A stretch of 64,000 nt of DNA from Amia ocellicauda (lineage: Eukaryota > Chordata > Actinopteri > Amiiformes > Amiidae), in contig NC_089857.1 of the NCBI RefSeq assembly GCF_036373705.1, positions 38,264,784-38,328,783 of the forward strand, read 5' to 3'. The notes beneath the pieces were generated by a model that ran no database searches, had not been told where the DNA came from, and was given only the letters and a program-made list of their open reading frames with translations. Below are positions 10,800-29,857 of this stretch, piece after piece (the first letter of the stretch is position 1; each line of letters begins with the position of its first letter). The position numbers and the translations under genes were made by a program.

Positions 10800-13424
10800 C
10801 TGTTAAATGTTACCTGAAATGAAGTTTAAAGGGAGCAAAAGCAAAACTGAGAGATATGATGGTAAACATTGAGCAGTGTAAAAAGCAAAGGTCCGGTGGT
10901 TAGAAATCCTAGACCACATTTTAAAAATGTTTTACAGCCAGGTAATTTCCAATCACTGTTGTCAAAGTGTTTCTGCTCTCATTTATGCAGAGAAACCATT
11001 AGTGAGTGGGTTTAAATCTGTCAAGATCCCTGATGCCCAATCTACTGTTTTTTTGTTTTGCTTTGGATTCGGGAAGTATCTCGTTAAAAAACTAGAACCA
11101 CTTTGTTTGCCAGTTTTCCAAGGACAGGGTAAAATGTAAATGTATTTGCTACTTTGTGTTGTTTCTACTGCAGTTAATTCTATTTTAAGTATTTAATTTA
11201 TTACTTAAGCTGTGCATTTATCTAAGGTATAATTAGTCTCCTAAACAGTTCGTCTTAATGACACCCAGATTGTGCAATCCATTTCAGAGGCTTGGGCACT
11301 AGAAATAAGCTCATTCATCCTAAATGTGTATAGTATTCTACAGACCATTTGCTATACATAAACATCCCCATAAGGAAATTTGTATTTTGTTTTCCTTTTA
11401 CCATTTTCAAAACCGTGAATGCCTCTTAAACCATTTGCCATACAGATGACATGTTTTTAGTGTGAAGAACACTTGATTTTTATTTTTTGTATATGAGTTT
11501 GCCATTAACAAACCATAGACTACCTTTATCCTGTGCATGTTGTCTTTGTAATACTTTTTTGTTGTCATATTAACTCGTTTGTCAAAATTAATTTTCCACC
11601 TGCATGTTATGAGATCAAATACAATTTAAGCCAACTGGATCCAGTATGTTTACGGTTTCTAGCAAGCAAGAAAAAAAGATATTCATCATCCTGTTAGAAT
11701 CTGCACTGGGTTTTTTTAACCTATCATTATAACTGAGCTGTTTTGTTCATGCTCTTCTGTGGTTGAATTGTGGAATTCTATAGTGGTTGTATGTATGAAT
11801 CTCATTGCAGGACTGTTCAAAACATGTCATTTGAAAGTGTTGGGGTTCTGACATTATTCTGTGACAAAATGAGAGAACCCAGTAAGCATATGTCATATAT
11901 TGTTTTATTAAGTCTGCTTATGTACTAATGTGTTCTGTTACCTTTAAAATCGTTCAGTTTGAAGCGAATACATACTCAAAAATTAGGTTTTAATATTAAG
12001 CAAATTCTATAATTTTAATTTCTCAATAAAATCAGTTGAAGAAAATAACCTCTATTGACCCTGTTAACAAAATTATTCAGACACCCTATATGTATATACT
12101 GTAAGTAGTAGTATAACCCATATTGACGGAACAGGTTCTGTGTACTGCTTGGGTTGTTGATATTTATTTTGTTGCCCTGTAAAGCATGAATTATCTGTTT
12201 TTTGAGATCCCAAATAAGATGATGATCAATAAATCAGTCCACACACAGATTAAGAATTATTTAGGATTACTGCTTCAGACTATGGACGTGCCAACTGAAA
12301 ATTACATCCAAGTTGAACGCAAATGCTTCAGAAAGGATAATGGGCTCTTACTTTGCCACTGTTGTCAAGAATCCAAAAGGCATTCATGAAATCCATAACC
12401 ATTCACTATTCGTCTGCCAACTTTAACAGCCATTGACAAACATTGCCTGGGGGGAAGCATCACCCGTGGAGACAGATGCTGTTGTTCTGTGCACAGAATT
12501 ATGGCTAAATCCCAGTCCAGCGTTTTCTAAAAACAGTAGAGCTTCTTTAATGATAAATGCTATTTGCATTCTAGATTTCAGTGTAATACTTTGTTCTTTT
12601 ATCACTAAATACAACAGTATATATATATATATATTTTTTTTTTTCTTTCTTCAATGCAGTGTTTTTTTCAATTCGACTTATTTGCCACCATTCAGTGTTG
12701 CCCAACATTAACTTTAGGCTACTGTTTCCAGTAGCTAAGGTAATCGGGGTTTATTGTTATGAGGCTCCTGGTCCAAACCTTTGCTGTGCGTCTGACTCAC
12801 TATGTATTTCCCTGAATAAATCCTTGAGTGCTCTGTTGTTTAGATAAGTCGTGGTCCTGCTGTAGTTTGTGATTCTAACCCAGCAGATGTTCGTTTTCCA
12901 TAGCCTCTGTAAGTCACTTAATAAAGCAGACTTCTACATGAGATGTTATTAACTATTATTAAGTAATGCTTACTCCATTTGTCTTGTCCTAAATGTGCTG
13001 TTTGCTCTGTTCTACCTTTAACTTCAATCATGACCAATTATAAACCTAATCGATCGACCTTCTGATAAAGATACTACAGTGCGTCTGTTATGTCCCTGCT
13101 GTCAGATTGAACACACCTCTGCTCTCCTTTCCTTATTTCCATCATGCTGTCCCTGGGTTGTTTAATGGATTGCGGTCCTCTTAAATGAATCAAGCTTACC
13201 AATGTGCATTTATTTGTGTGAATATGAAGACCATTAATCTTTTCAAATTCCTAGGCATTCCATAGAATATATGTAAGCTTGGCTGAGTGCCCAACCACTT
13301 CCCGGCATCTTCATGTTTTAAACATATTGGAAAGGAATGTGAGCAAAACCATTCTCTTTTTTTCAACTAAACTTTTGTCCTCACTTGGGGTAATTAGGTT
13401 TTTGTATCCTTTTTATGTTTTCAG
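10800..13424. other. Noncoding stretch before the first recognised SRFBP1 exon
   Basis: No exon recognised. I looked for the N-terminal SRFBP1 exons (a basic BUD22-type start ending in a LLEEIHAMK-like segment before TLKPDEV) and did not find them. They are probably upstream of the window. Small (TA)n and T-rich runs lie near 12619-12655. Confidence 0.4.
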
Positions 13425-13496
13425 ACTTTAAAACCTGATGAAGTTACAAAGGCGGCCCTGCAAAAGAATCTCAACTTTGAACAAGTCTGTAAAAAT
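13425..13496 (+). CDS. srfbp1: srfbp1 coding exon (first seen in window)
   Basis: Acceptor TTTTCAG, donor GTAAGT. It encodes 24 residues in phase 0, TLKPDEVTKAALQKNLNFEQ and onward. Confidence 0.92.
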
Positions 13497-16400
13497 GTAA
13501 GTATATACTAAGGTAAACCTTAACCTTTTTTAATGTATGTAATAAAGTAAATTAATCACTGAATAATATTTCAAAATGAGGTTGTGAATCATTTCACCAC
13601 CAGCTGTATGTGGCTGGACAGTCACATTTGACAGCACATATGCATCTGTCTTCACCTTACCCGTGTTACTACCCCAATCACACCAGTGAGGAAAGTTTGA
13701 ATTTGCAGGATACAAAAGGATAGGATATTAGGATATTCCAAATGTACAAGGAAACAACCAACCAACCAACCGTAAATGCATGTGAAGGTGTAGAGAACTG
13801 GGTTACTTTACAATAAGTCATATACACACAACATTCTTTTCACCATTCATTAACATTTAAGTAGGCAAATTTTTCTGCAATTAATCTGTGCTCATAAATT
13901 GCTGATTATATCTCCATTAAGGCCTGGTAAGCATTTAAAAATAATCCTTAAGGTCTGCATTAGAGATTCTTTAATGGAAGACTTTGAATACTATTTACAG
14001 CACTGAAGTAATATGCCTTTTTTCCTGGTAATTTATGGCCTTAACCCAGAAAAAGCATTCTTGCAATAGTTATCCTCTTGTAGGTTGGGGAAATGACTGG
14101 GCAAATGAAAAATGCATAATTACTAACTTTATTTAAAGTATTGCACATTTATGTTTTCCAAAGCATGTCTAGTTGTTAACGGTCACTTTTGTCTGGAAAG
14201 TGTATTAGCCCAAACACCTGTGATTTTATTTAATTTTTAAATAGTTTTGTAATATTTTTCACTGAAGCATGGAAGCACGGTCTGTACCGTTACCCAAAAT
14301 GTTTCAGCCAAACAAGCTTAAGATCTGGAGTGCTGCATGGATATTTCTGCTTGTATGATGTACCATCAACCTCTAATCCATTTTAACCATTACTGCTGCA
14401 GTCATGTACTAACAACCTCTGCATTAGCAGTGTTAGTATTAGTTACTCCTACTACTGGGAATTAAAATGGAAAAAGTCCCCTCTCCTCCTCCAGAAAAGC
14501 ACATACCTGTTTATGAATGTAATAACAAGGTTAAGATGTAAAAGTGGTATTCACTCTCTAAAATGTACTGCAGATGGACTGTTGGACTTCGTCGTTTGTC
14601 ATTATGAGTTATAGAATTCACTGCTCCATGACTAGTATTGCTGATAACCTGAAACCTAATTGTTCTCAGATTAACTCACTTTGCTCGTAACTACTCTAAT
14701 CTATGACCTCTTCCGGTTAACACTTCTTTGGTGAGTCAGTGAAAAATATTTCCTTATGATTAATTCTCAATGGCTGATAACTTTGAATAAAGGCATCTGT
14801 CCAATGAATAATAGTGAATAGCAAACGTACATAAAAGTCTGTTTGTGTCCTTAATTGAACTATGCAAAAAGGTGATTAATTCCTTAATTAAAATTTCAAT
14901 TTATTTAATGAAAGTTGGTTAATGCCACATACAATTTGACACTTTGAGGAAGAGGAACTCTTGCATGACTAAAATATTGGAAACATACACACTACATATT
15001 CTGAAATGGGGTGGGGGATACTTGGTCTGAGTAGGAATACAAAATATTGACAATAATGACATATTCTGGAACCAGACTACTGATCAAATCAAGACCAACC
15101 ATGTTTTGTTAGAAGCAACACACACCTTTACAGAGCTCAAATGTAAAGATGGAAAACTCTGTACAGTATACTAATACACAACGATTTTACATAATTGGAT
15201 CTGAACTTCTTTGTGTTTTGATAGAACATCAAATAATATATACTGGATTAATCGTTAGGTTGTTCTGAACAAAACGAGCCTATTTGCAGATGTGTGCATT
15301 GTAGGAACACAGTGTAACTTCTATGCACAGGAGCTGTGCGTAACACTGCCAAATAATGCTTAAGAGGGTGTAGTAGCACAGTATATAACTCTGAAATGTA
15401 CATTATTTTTCTGTTTTTGGTAACCTAAACTTTTCTTTAAGTCAGTTTACCTCTTACCTTTGAACCATTTCAGGTTATTCACTGGATTTAACTGCTTAAA
15501 TTTCAATAAAAACTGGGAGTGTTCTTAAACTTTTGACTGGTAGTGTACATTAAATATTATCAAGTTGTTTGCATGAATTTTACTTTTGAAGTTTACTTTT
15601 GTAATATATAACTATTTTTTTTTACATTAAACCCATATGAATAATAACTATACATAGTGTTGGCCCATAAGAGGCATGACCGCAGCAGCTTAGTCATTAT
15701 TTCACTTTATATGGTATGTGAGTAAGAAAAGTTAAATTTCGTTGGAATCAGGAATTTCCTACATATTTTCTTGGCGAATACAGCTAACGGTAATAAATAT
15801 AACTTAATTTACCCTACCATTTCCAATGAATGATGTTATGTCTGTAATGTGTAAAGCTCTGCACCGCAACCATTGTATCTTGCTAACTTTCACTCTGTAG
15901 TGTGAAGCCAGTGCGCTGTATTTGTTTTCCCCTTGTCCTGATTTCACTTCTGTGCTGTTCAGGAAATACCATAAGCAGAGACTTAACCAACAGGACGAGT
16001 AAACCAGGGTTTCCATCGTGAGATCGTTGCATACGTGGCATGCTTTGGAGGGGGATGGGGGAGTGGGAAGAAAAAGCAGGAGATTTAAAATTACTTTAAT
16101 TATTTTTGTCTCATTGTTCTTTTTACCTATTTTTGTTTGACAGAAAATCAGATCCCATTTGTAGAATGTTTTTTTCTTATCCAAATGCACAGCCAACAAT
16201 ATGCTGACATTTATTATTTGTATTACAGCCAAAGTCTACAACGTCAGACAGAGCAACTGCACGAATTGCATCACACCCACTAATCAGCAAAAAAATAATA
16301 GACATTAAAGGTAATATAATACATTTGCAGACTATCCGTATCACTCCCTCTTCTGAGTAACTAAGCTGGTATTGATCAACTGGCCAGCTGAGTAAGTTTT

Positions 16401-18697
16401 GTTTTCATCCTTTTGTTGCCTTTTCTTGCTGAGCTACATGGTTTCAGAATCAAGGATTTTATCTCTCAAAATAGTAAAATATAGTATTGTATTGCCTCTG
16501 TTTTGGGGAATTATTTATATATACAAGTATAATATAAATGTGCCCAACCCAAATATTTTGTGGTAGTCTTTTATGCTGAATTAAATTTTTCCAAACACCA
16601 GCTACTTTCTTCTAAGAACATAAAAAGGGGGCTTAAAGTCTAATTCTGAGAATTTCTTACCCAAACCCTGCTGTTAGTAGATGTTTCTTAGTGTTTTGTC
16701 TAGAATATGGACATATTTACTGATTATGTTCATTATGATGATGGTGATGGTTATTGTTATTATTTATCAACCTATTCTTTTGTCTTTTTTACATTTGATA
16801 CAAAGCTGCCATTAAGGCATTCAAAGACGAGCGGAAAAAGTCTTTAAAAGGCAAAAAAGCTCCACAGCTGGGAAAGATTGACAAGGACACTTTGAAGCCA
16901 ACAGATGAACGCAAAGGGGAATGCACCTCTGAGGAAACGGAGAAGAGTACTGATAAGTGTGCTGAAGTGAGCTGTGATGACATAAATGAAACCAAAGAGA
17001 TTGTTCCAACAAAAGAGATTGTTCCAACAAAAGAGATTGTTCCAACAAAAGAGATTGTTCCAACAAAAGAGATTGTTCCTACAAAAGAGATTGTTCCAGC
17101 AAAAGAAAGTCATCAAGACAAAGACCAACCTGAGGCAACATCAGAGACTGTTGTTGATCAGACGAACACTGATACCAAATCCCTCAGACCAGACCCCTTA
17201 CAACCCCCTCCTGTTGATAAAGAAGAGGTTCAAAATTCAACCAACAAGCCACCCACTCCTGCGAATAAAACAGAGCCTAAAGTGAAATTACAGAAACCAG
17301 ACCTGGAAGGTGAAGAAAGTGAATTAGATGACTCAGATGATGAAGAGAAGGAATACTTTGATGATAGCACAGAGGAACGTTTTTACAAGCAGTCATCCCA
17401 GTCTGAAGATAGTGGAAGTGATGGAGATGACTTTTTTATTGGCAAAGTGAAAAAAGTGAAGAAAAAGAAAACCGACACTGCCCCTGCACAGGAAAAGAAG
17501 AAACCCGATGTCAGGAAAGCAATTGATGATCTCTTAAAAGAAGCAAGATCCACCACCCAGGCCAAGGGAAAAGGCCAGCAGAACCAGAAACAAGTGAGAA
17601 TGAAGTCCGTCTTCTGCAATACTTTATCAGGATCAAAAGGGACCAAACCCCAGAATCAAAAAAGGTAAAGACTGCTGTGATAGTATTAGAGTGTAAAGTG
17701 AAACATGTCAATGAACTGAGATGATCAATTTCTATACTTGGAGTATTTTATGTAATTGTATAAAAAAAAAAAAAAAAAACTTCTCACAAGTTGAATATAA
17801 CAATTAAAATAATGCATTTCTATATCCTATTTTGCAGAAATTTTCGTGGAAATCCTCAAGAGTACAAGGGCTCAGGTATGTTTCCCTTTTAACTACAATC
17901 GTCTGATGTTTATATGCATAATTAATCCACTAATCAGTTGTAGATCGACCACATTCAGACTTACAAGAGCAGTTGTACAAGATACCCATTTAATAATACA
18001 AAAACCTATAATACGTCTCGTTCTATACGAGAGGTGTTATTTTAGATGTTGGCCCTTATATAATTCATAGAAGTCAGATACTGTACATCACAGTATGAGT
18101 TGGCAACTTTGGTGCTATTTTAGAAAGGCAACCTGTACGATCTCCCCTACAGTCTGTGTCTGGCAGCCGAGCATCAGGTGAATCTCAGTTCAAACAGCCC
18201 AAGAAAGAGACTCTGCTCATTTTACAATGTTTTAACCATATTTGTTTGAACTAAGGCCCAGCCGCATTCATATGACTGCAGTTTTACTGGACGACATCAG
18301 CCCATAGCATCTCCAAAGCATCAGCCACAATCCCCTGACCTCCGAATTATAGGGTCTCCTAACGGAGACGACGGAAAATTAAATATATCAAGGCCTGCAA
18401 AAATGGCCTCTGAAGTCAATACACGGTATCCCCGATGCATACGTCTCTAGTAGTGTAAATATGTCCGTTGCTTTGTATATTTATCCCTTTGGTTTCCTTC
18501 CGTTTGCAGCTGCTGTGAAAAGCCGACCACAATTTCAGAATCGCCCAGCTCACACCGCCGCCGTCAGGAAGTTTCCCAATCCAACTCCGCACAAACCAGA
18601 GACTCTCCATCCCTCCTGGGAGGCCAGCAGGAGACGAAAAGAACAACAGTCCCAAATAACAGCGTTCCAGGGGAAAAGGATCAAATTTGACGACTGA
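13425..18697 (+). CDS. srfbp1: Serum response factor-binding protein 1 (BUD22 family), 3' five coding exons
   Basis: Five exons join in frame: 13425-13496, 16229-16310, 16806-17664, 17838-17875, 18510-18697 (1,239 bp, 412 residues plus stop). All have AG acceptors and GT donors. The reading opens with TLKPDEVTKAALQKNLNFEQ, passes through TTSDRATARIASHPLISKKI and AAIKAFKDERK, and holds a lysine/acidic region with EKEYFDDSTEERFYKQSS, DDFFIGKVKKVKKKK and the C-terminal LHPSWEASRRRKEQQ...FDD. These are hallmarks of SRFBP1 (p49/STRAP), a nuclear/nucleolar BUD22-domain protein linked to SRF and to ribosome biogenesis. The basic N-terminal exon(s) are not in the recognised sequence. The third exon holds a hexapeptide expansion. 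The neighbour LOX, in convergent orientation, supports the call. Confidence 0.95.
13497..16228 (+). other. srfbp1 intron
   Basis: No gene inside. A sequence near 15500-15550 (ACTTTTGACTGGTAGTGTA) looks like one end of a Tc1-type inverted repeat, but I found no matching partner. Confidence 0.6.
16229..16310 (+). CDS. srfbp1: srfbp1 coding exon
   Basis: Acceptor TATTACAG, donor GTAATA. It encodes PKSTTSDRATARIASHPLIS and onward, and ends one base into the next codon. This is the conserved SRFBP1 segment TERAIARLA..HPLLKKKI in fish form. Confidence 0.93.
16311..16805 (+). other. srfbp1 intron
   Basis: AT-rich intron with a short imperfect trinucleotide patch near 16733-16768. No other feature seen. 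Confidence 0.6.
16806..17664 (+). CDS. srfbp1: srfbp1 large coding exon with hexapeptide repeat
   Basis: Acceptor ACAAAG, donor GTAAAG. It encodes AAIKAFKDERKKSLKGKKAP, a low-complexity Glu/Lys/Pro region, six KEIVPT/A repeats, an acidic serine-rich tract (ELDDSDDEEKEYFDDSTEER), a basic KVKKVKKKK cluster that could serve as nuclear localisation signal, and an SVFCNTLSGSKG motif. The exon ends two bases into a codon completed in the next exon. Confidence 0.94.
16991..17098 (+). repeat. 18-bp coding minisatellite, 6 units
   Basis: Six tandem 18-bp units (ACAAAAGAGATTGTTCCA type), nearly identical, encode TKEIVP six times. A degenerate seventh start (AKES) follows. The few base differences (ACC at the first unit, CCT in the fifth, GCA at the end) suggest recent expansion by replication slippage. 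Confidence 0.97.
17838..17875 (+). CDS. srfbp1: srfbp1 38-bp exon
   Basis: Acceptor TTTTGCAG, donor GTATG. It encodes NFRGNPQEYKGS between the large exon and the last exon, with split codons at both ends that join in frame. Confidence 0.9.
17876..18509 (+). other. srfbp1 last intron
   Basis: Nothing recognised inside. Confidence 0.55.
18510..18697 (+). CDS. srfbp1: srfbp1 terminal coding exon
   Basis: Acceptor CGTTTGCAG; stop TGA at 18695-18697. It encodes AAVKSRPQFQNRPAH and ends LHPSWEASRRRKEQQ...GKRIKFDD, the strongly conserved SRFBP1 C-terminus. Confidence 0.96.
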
Positions 18698-20753
18698 TTT
18701 TTGATTAATAATGACTTGATAGTTTCACTGCAAAGTGTTTTATACAGGTAAATTTGAGTAGCAGTACCGTTTCTTTTACTGCATCCATTTAGCCGTCAGT
18801 TGACAGATGGTCAGTTTTGCTTGCTTATGCTAGGTTTTGAACCACATTGTCATAGTAGAGCATTTATAAATTGTTCCAGTTTTTTCCTGTACAGTTTATT
18901 TATAAACTGCTCCTTAACAAAACTGATGGATGTAATATTTCTTCTGTGTATGTAAGATTTAATTTGTTAATATTAAGCTATACAATACCAATATATATTG
19001 AAAAATACATGGATGTGTACGTCTCTTATTAGTCATCCTTCACAGTATTATGAATTTGCAGATTTTCTAATATTTTCATGCTGCAGAGTGTTCAAGTGTT
19101 CAGTTCTCCTTGAGTGGTGATTACAGCTGATACTCGATACTGGGCCCACTACTCTGTGGTGTTAGCCATGGCCATGCTAGACATTATACATAGTAACAGC
19201 AGTAATCTAGATAAAGCAGTTACATGTGTAAGGAAAGAAGAAGTCCCATTGAAAGCTTCAAATATTTTATTCAAGTCCTTTTTCATAGAAGATATAGGGA
19301 TGTACTGTAGGAATATAGTGCAACTAGGTACAAAGCTTATTATATGTGGAGTTTACACAAGTTTTAAAAGCATTAGGAAAAGATACAGGAAGTTAACAAT
19401 ACCTTGAAACATTAAGCAAAAAAGGAACTATTAAGATTTCTGTAAGGCCCCAATATTTAGTGGCATTAAACTTGTTTTGGATAATGTGTAACAACTGTCC
19501 TGCACAGAACATACAAGAACATTTTGTCATCTTCAAGTTTGGAGTCATAATTAGCACCATTTTCAGCACAATACTGAGGCTTATGTATGAGACGTATCGC
19601 ACTTTTTAGCTGTTTATTTAGTTATGATAGATTCCAAGTAGTAATTTTCTTAATTGTCGGTGTGCAAACTACATTGCTTTACACCCACCTGGGAAACGAG
19701 CAGCGAAGTTATTGGTACTTTTGATGTCTTGTCTTTTTTTTTTTTTTTTTTCCTGTTTGAACATCTCATAACTTTCACTGAATGGCATTACATGGATTTC
19801 CTTACATTATTTCCTGGCAGTTTATTTTAACAAGAAATAGGTCTTTAAAAATCTAAATACTACAGCTCTCAGTTTCAGGTCAAAAGTAAAGTGGTCATAT
19901 AGCACTATTAAAGTGGTTTTCTGACCCACTGAGCAATAAAAGAAGTAGGTTATAAATATTATCCATGCACGCCAAGTAATTTGAGATAATGCCGTGTAGT
20001 TTCAAAGGAAAACTGCATAGTTTTTTAAAAAAATAAAGAAATTGTATTCTTTCAAAAGTAATTGACTTTCCTTGGAAGAATAAAGATACTACATGTTTAG
20101 GGCATTATATACATTGAATCTATATTTTTACCTTTTAGGTTCAGTCCTGTTTTGATTGCATTTTGAGTTAGCTCATCTTAACCCATGTAAAATGTTTTGA
20201 AGTCACATTTAAGGGCAAAGAGTATTTCCAGTAAATATGCACTAGTTTGCAAGCTTAGTAGTATACAACAAACCATACACTGCAGTGGAGGACTTCAGTT
20301 CCAAACTCCCATATGTGGAATGTATTTTATTAGATAGATTTTCAGTTTGAGAAAGTTCTGCATTTTTTCGGTAAGTTTTGTTATTCTTTTCATGAATTAG
20401 ATTGTCATGCTTTGCAATCCCTTTGAAGGTGTAAGCAGCTTGTGAAAATGAGCTTTGTTGTAGAATACTAAGAAATCCTGCAGAATTGTTGGATGAATCT
20501 TAAATAGTCACGGGTCTAAACAGCAACATTAAGCTTCAAGTCACTTAAACCATGTTTGTCAAACATTTAACAGTTGTGATTTCCTTTTTATTCTTATTAC
20601 AATTCGGTATGCAGAGTTATGGTTGTTTTGTTTATGGGAAGCAGTCCTTGTGCAATTTAATAACGTTTTAATATTGACTTTGGTAATGGCATTCTGAAGG
20701 TGCTTCCAGGCATTTTCTTCTACTCTTTGGCAGAGAATCGCACCTTTGGTGTC
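18698..20753. other. Convergent 3' UTR region of srfbp1 (+) and lox (-)
   Basis: The two stop codons face each other across about 2.06 kb with no other coding sequence. On the minus strand, candidate polyadenylation hexamers (AATAAA, seen as TTTATT on the plus strand) occur at 19821-19826, 19613-19618 and 18895-18900, so the LOX 3' UTR could run close to, or overlap, the SRFBP1 3' UTR. A T-run lies near 19734-19751. I see no clear AATAAA for SRFBP1 directly after its stop. Confidence 0.5.
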
Positions 20754-27666
<6,913 letters not shown>

Positions 27667-27872
27667 TTTTTAAACTTAAAATGCAAGAGAAAAGCAGTGA
27701 TAGGTTTTCAAAGGAATACAGAAATATAATCCTTGTCAATTAAAAGTAGACAAAAGTCAGCATTATCTGCAACGTTGGAGGACAAAGCAAGGCAGTGGTA
27801 AAGATCTAGTCACAGCGTTTATAAATAACTGCATTGGTAGATAATGCTTTAGATGCGGAAAAAAGCTTATAA

Positions 27873-27903
<31 letters not shown>

Positions 27904-28150
27904 TAAAGTTGCCCAAGCGGACTCACATCTTCCTCTCAGCTGCTGGTGTCTGGAGTGGAGGCGGGAGCAGGGAAGGATTTTTAAAGTTTCTGGCACCGAT
28001 GCAAAGTTACACAAGCCCTCTGGCAGGCTGGGTCTGTTGTTTGTTCACGTAGTGGACTGGAAACGTGAAGTCTGACAGATTCGCACATCTCTTTCGACTT
28101 TGGTCAGAAATAACTCTCCTCCTGGCCCGGCCCTGAAGTTTAGCGACAAT
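27667..28150 (-). promoter_or_regulatory. lox 5' UTR / promoter region (inferred)
   Basis: This is the sequence immediately upstream of the LOX start codon. It has a (TA)n/TATA-rich run at about 27868-27905 and, further upstream on the coding strand, a GC-richer patch with CTCCCGCCTCC near 27955-27970. The transcription start cannot be fixed by eye. Open frames here have no family signature. Confidence 0.35.
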
Positions 28151-28644
28151 TGATCTGTAAACAAAAGTGTTTTATATTTATATCAGGTTTTAGAATCCAC
28201 AGAGACATTCTAATAGTATTTTAAAGCAAATTGAAGACTATAATCCCTTTAGATAGCAGTTTTTGATTAATATCTTCAATTCAGCTATATAAGCCTCAAC
28301 ATCATGTTTGTATTTGGAGGAAATATACATATACAGTCAAATGTTTATAATAACAACAGTTTACATTTTCTTTATACATTTTTCCAATCCAGTGTGCAAT
28401 TCCAACAGAGGTCACTATAGACTTGGATCTTGCTAGTTTACACCAGCAGATTGCATAAGAGTAGATTTCAGAGGGAAACTAGCTTGCATATTTATATTAA
28501 TGTTATTAATCACAAACACTTAGAAACCAGTACACTGGATCATTTGTCTGTTCCTTCATAGCAAGAGCATTGGCAGAGATGGGGAACATTTCAGATGCTG
28601 TGTTTGAAGATCCCATCTTTGGAACAGATACTTACAGTGATATA

Positions 28645-29855
28645 CACTCACCTAAAGGATTATTAGGAACACCTGTTCAATTTCTCATTAATGCAATTAT
28701 CTAACCAACCAATCACATGGCAGTTGCTTCAATGCATTTAGGGGTGTGGTCCTGGTCAAGACAATCTCCTGAACTCCAAACTGAATGTCTGAATGGGAAA
28801 GAAAGGTGATTTAAGCAATTTTGAGCGTGGCATGGTTGTTGGTGCCAGACGGGCCGGTCTGAGTATTTCACAATCTGCTCAGTTACTGGGATTTTCACGC
28901 ACAACCATTTCTAGGGTTTACAAAGAATGGTGTGAAAAGGGAAAAACATCCAGTATGCGGCAGTCCTGTGGGCGAAAATGCCTTGTTGATGCTAGAGGTC
29001 AGAGGACAATGGGCCGACTGATTCAAGCTGATAGAAGAGCAACTTTGACTGAAATAACCACTCGTTACAACCGAGGTATACAGCAAAGCATTTGTGAAGC
29101 CACAACACGTACAACCTTGAGGCGGATGGGCTACAACAGCAGAAGACCCCACCGGGTACCACTCATCTCCACTACAAATAGGAAAAAGAGGCTACAATTT
29201 GCACAAGCTCACCAAAATTGGACAGTTGAAGACTGGAAAAATGTTGCCTGGTCTGATGAGTCTCGATTTCTGTTGAGACATTCAGATGGTAGAGTCAGAA
29301 TTTGGCGTAAACAGAATGAGAACATGGATCCATCATGCCTTGTTACCACTGTGCAGGCTGGTGGTGGTGGTGTAATGGTGTGGGGGATGTTTTCTTGGCA
29401 CACTTAGTGCCAATTGGGCATCGTTTAAATGCCACGGCCTACCTGAGCATTGTTTCTGACCATGTCCATCCCTTTATGACCACCATGTACCCATCCTCTG
29501 ATGGCTACTTCCAGCAGGATAATGCACCATGTCACAAAGGTCGAATCATTTCAAATTGGTTTCTTGAACATGACAATGAGTTCACTGTACTAAACTGGCC
29601 CCCACAGTCACCAGATCTCAACCCAATAGAGCATCTTTGGGATGTGGTGGAACGGGAGCTTCGTGCCCTGGATGTGCATCCCACAAATCTCCATCAACTG
29701 CAAGATGCTATCCTATCAATATGGGCCAACATTTCTAAAGAATGCTTTCAGCACCTTGTTGAATCAATGCCACGTAGAATTAAGGCAGTTCTGAAGGCGA
29801 AAGGGGGTCAAACACAGTATTAGTATGGTGTTCCTAATAATCCTTTAGGTGAGTG
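28645..29855 (+). mobile_element. Young Tc1-like element, copy A (1,211 bp)
   Basis: It begins CACTCACCTAAAGGATTATT and ends with the inverse. TA duplications flank it at 28643-28644 and 29856-29857. The internal sequence is nearly identical to the element at 37707-38927, and the 10-bp difference in length is explained by one deletion in the transposase. It lies between LOX and ZNF474. Confidence 0.96.
28793..29823 (+). pseudogene. Tc1 transposase, copy A, broken by a 10-bp deletion
   Basis: ATG at 28793, MGKKGDLSNFERGMVVGARR, with helix-turn-helix regions, the first catalytic Asp in AWSDESRFLL, and GGGGVMVWGMFSWHT. There the frame is lost at about 29404, and a stop follows at 29405-29407. 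The other frame carries on to FQQDNAPCH (second Asp) and [11 protein letters not shown] (Glu) and ends GGQTQY, stop at 29821-29823. Copy B has ten extra bases at this point, lying between two TTAG motifs, so a slippage-type deletion between short direct repeats explains the lesion. The full family protein would be 346 residues; all three catalytic residues are present here, but in two frames. Confidence 0.95.
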
Positions 29856-29857
29856 TA

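Noticed and set aside
1..13424. N-terminal SRFBP1 exons
   Set aside because: Searched for the basic BUD22-type N-terminus and did not find it. It probably lies upstream of the window.
15440..15550. Possible Tc1 inverted-repeat end (ACTTTTGACTGGTAGTGTA)
   Set aside because: No partner repeat or transposase remnant found nearby, so I do not call an element.
16821..17128. Three antisense frames rich in Leu/Phe repeats over the SRFBP1 minisatellite
   Set aside because: They are shadows of the 18-bp coding repeat in other frames.
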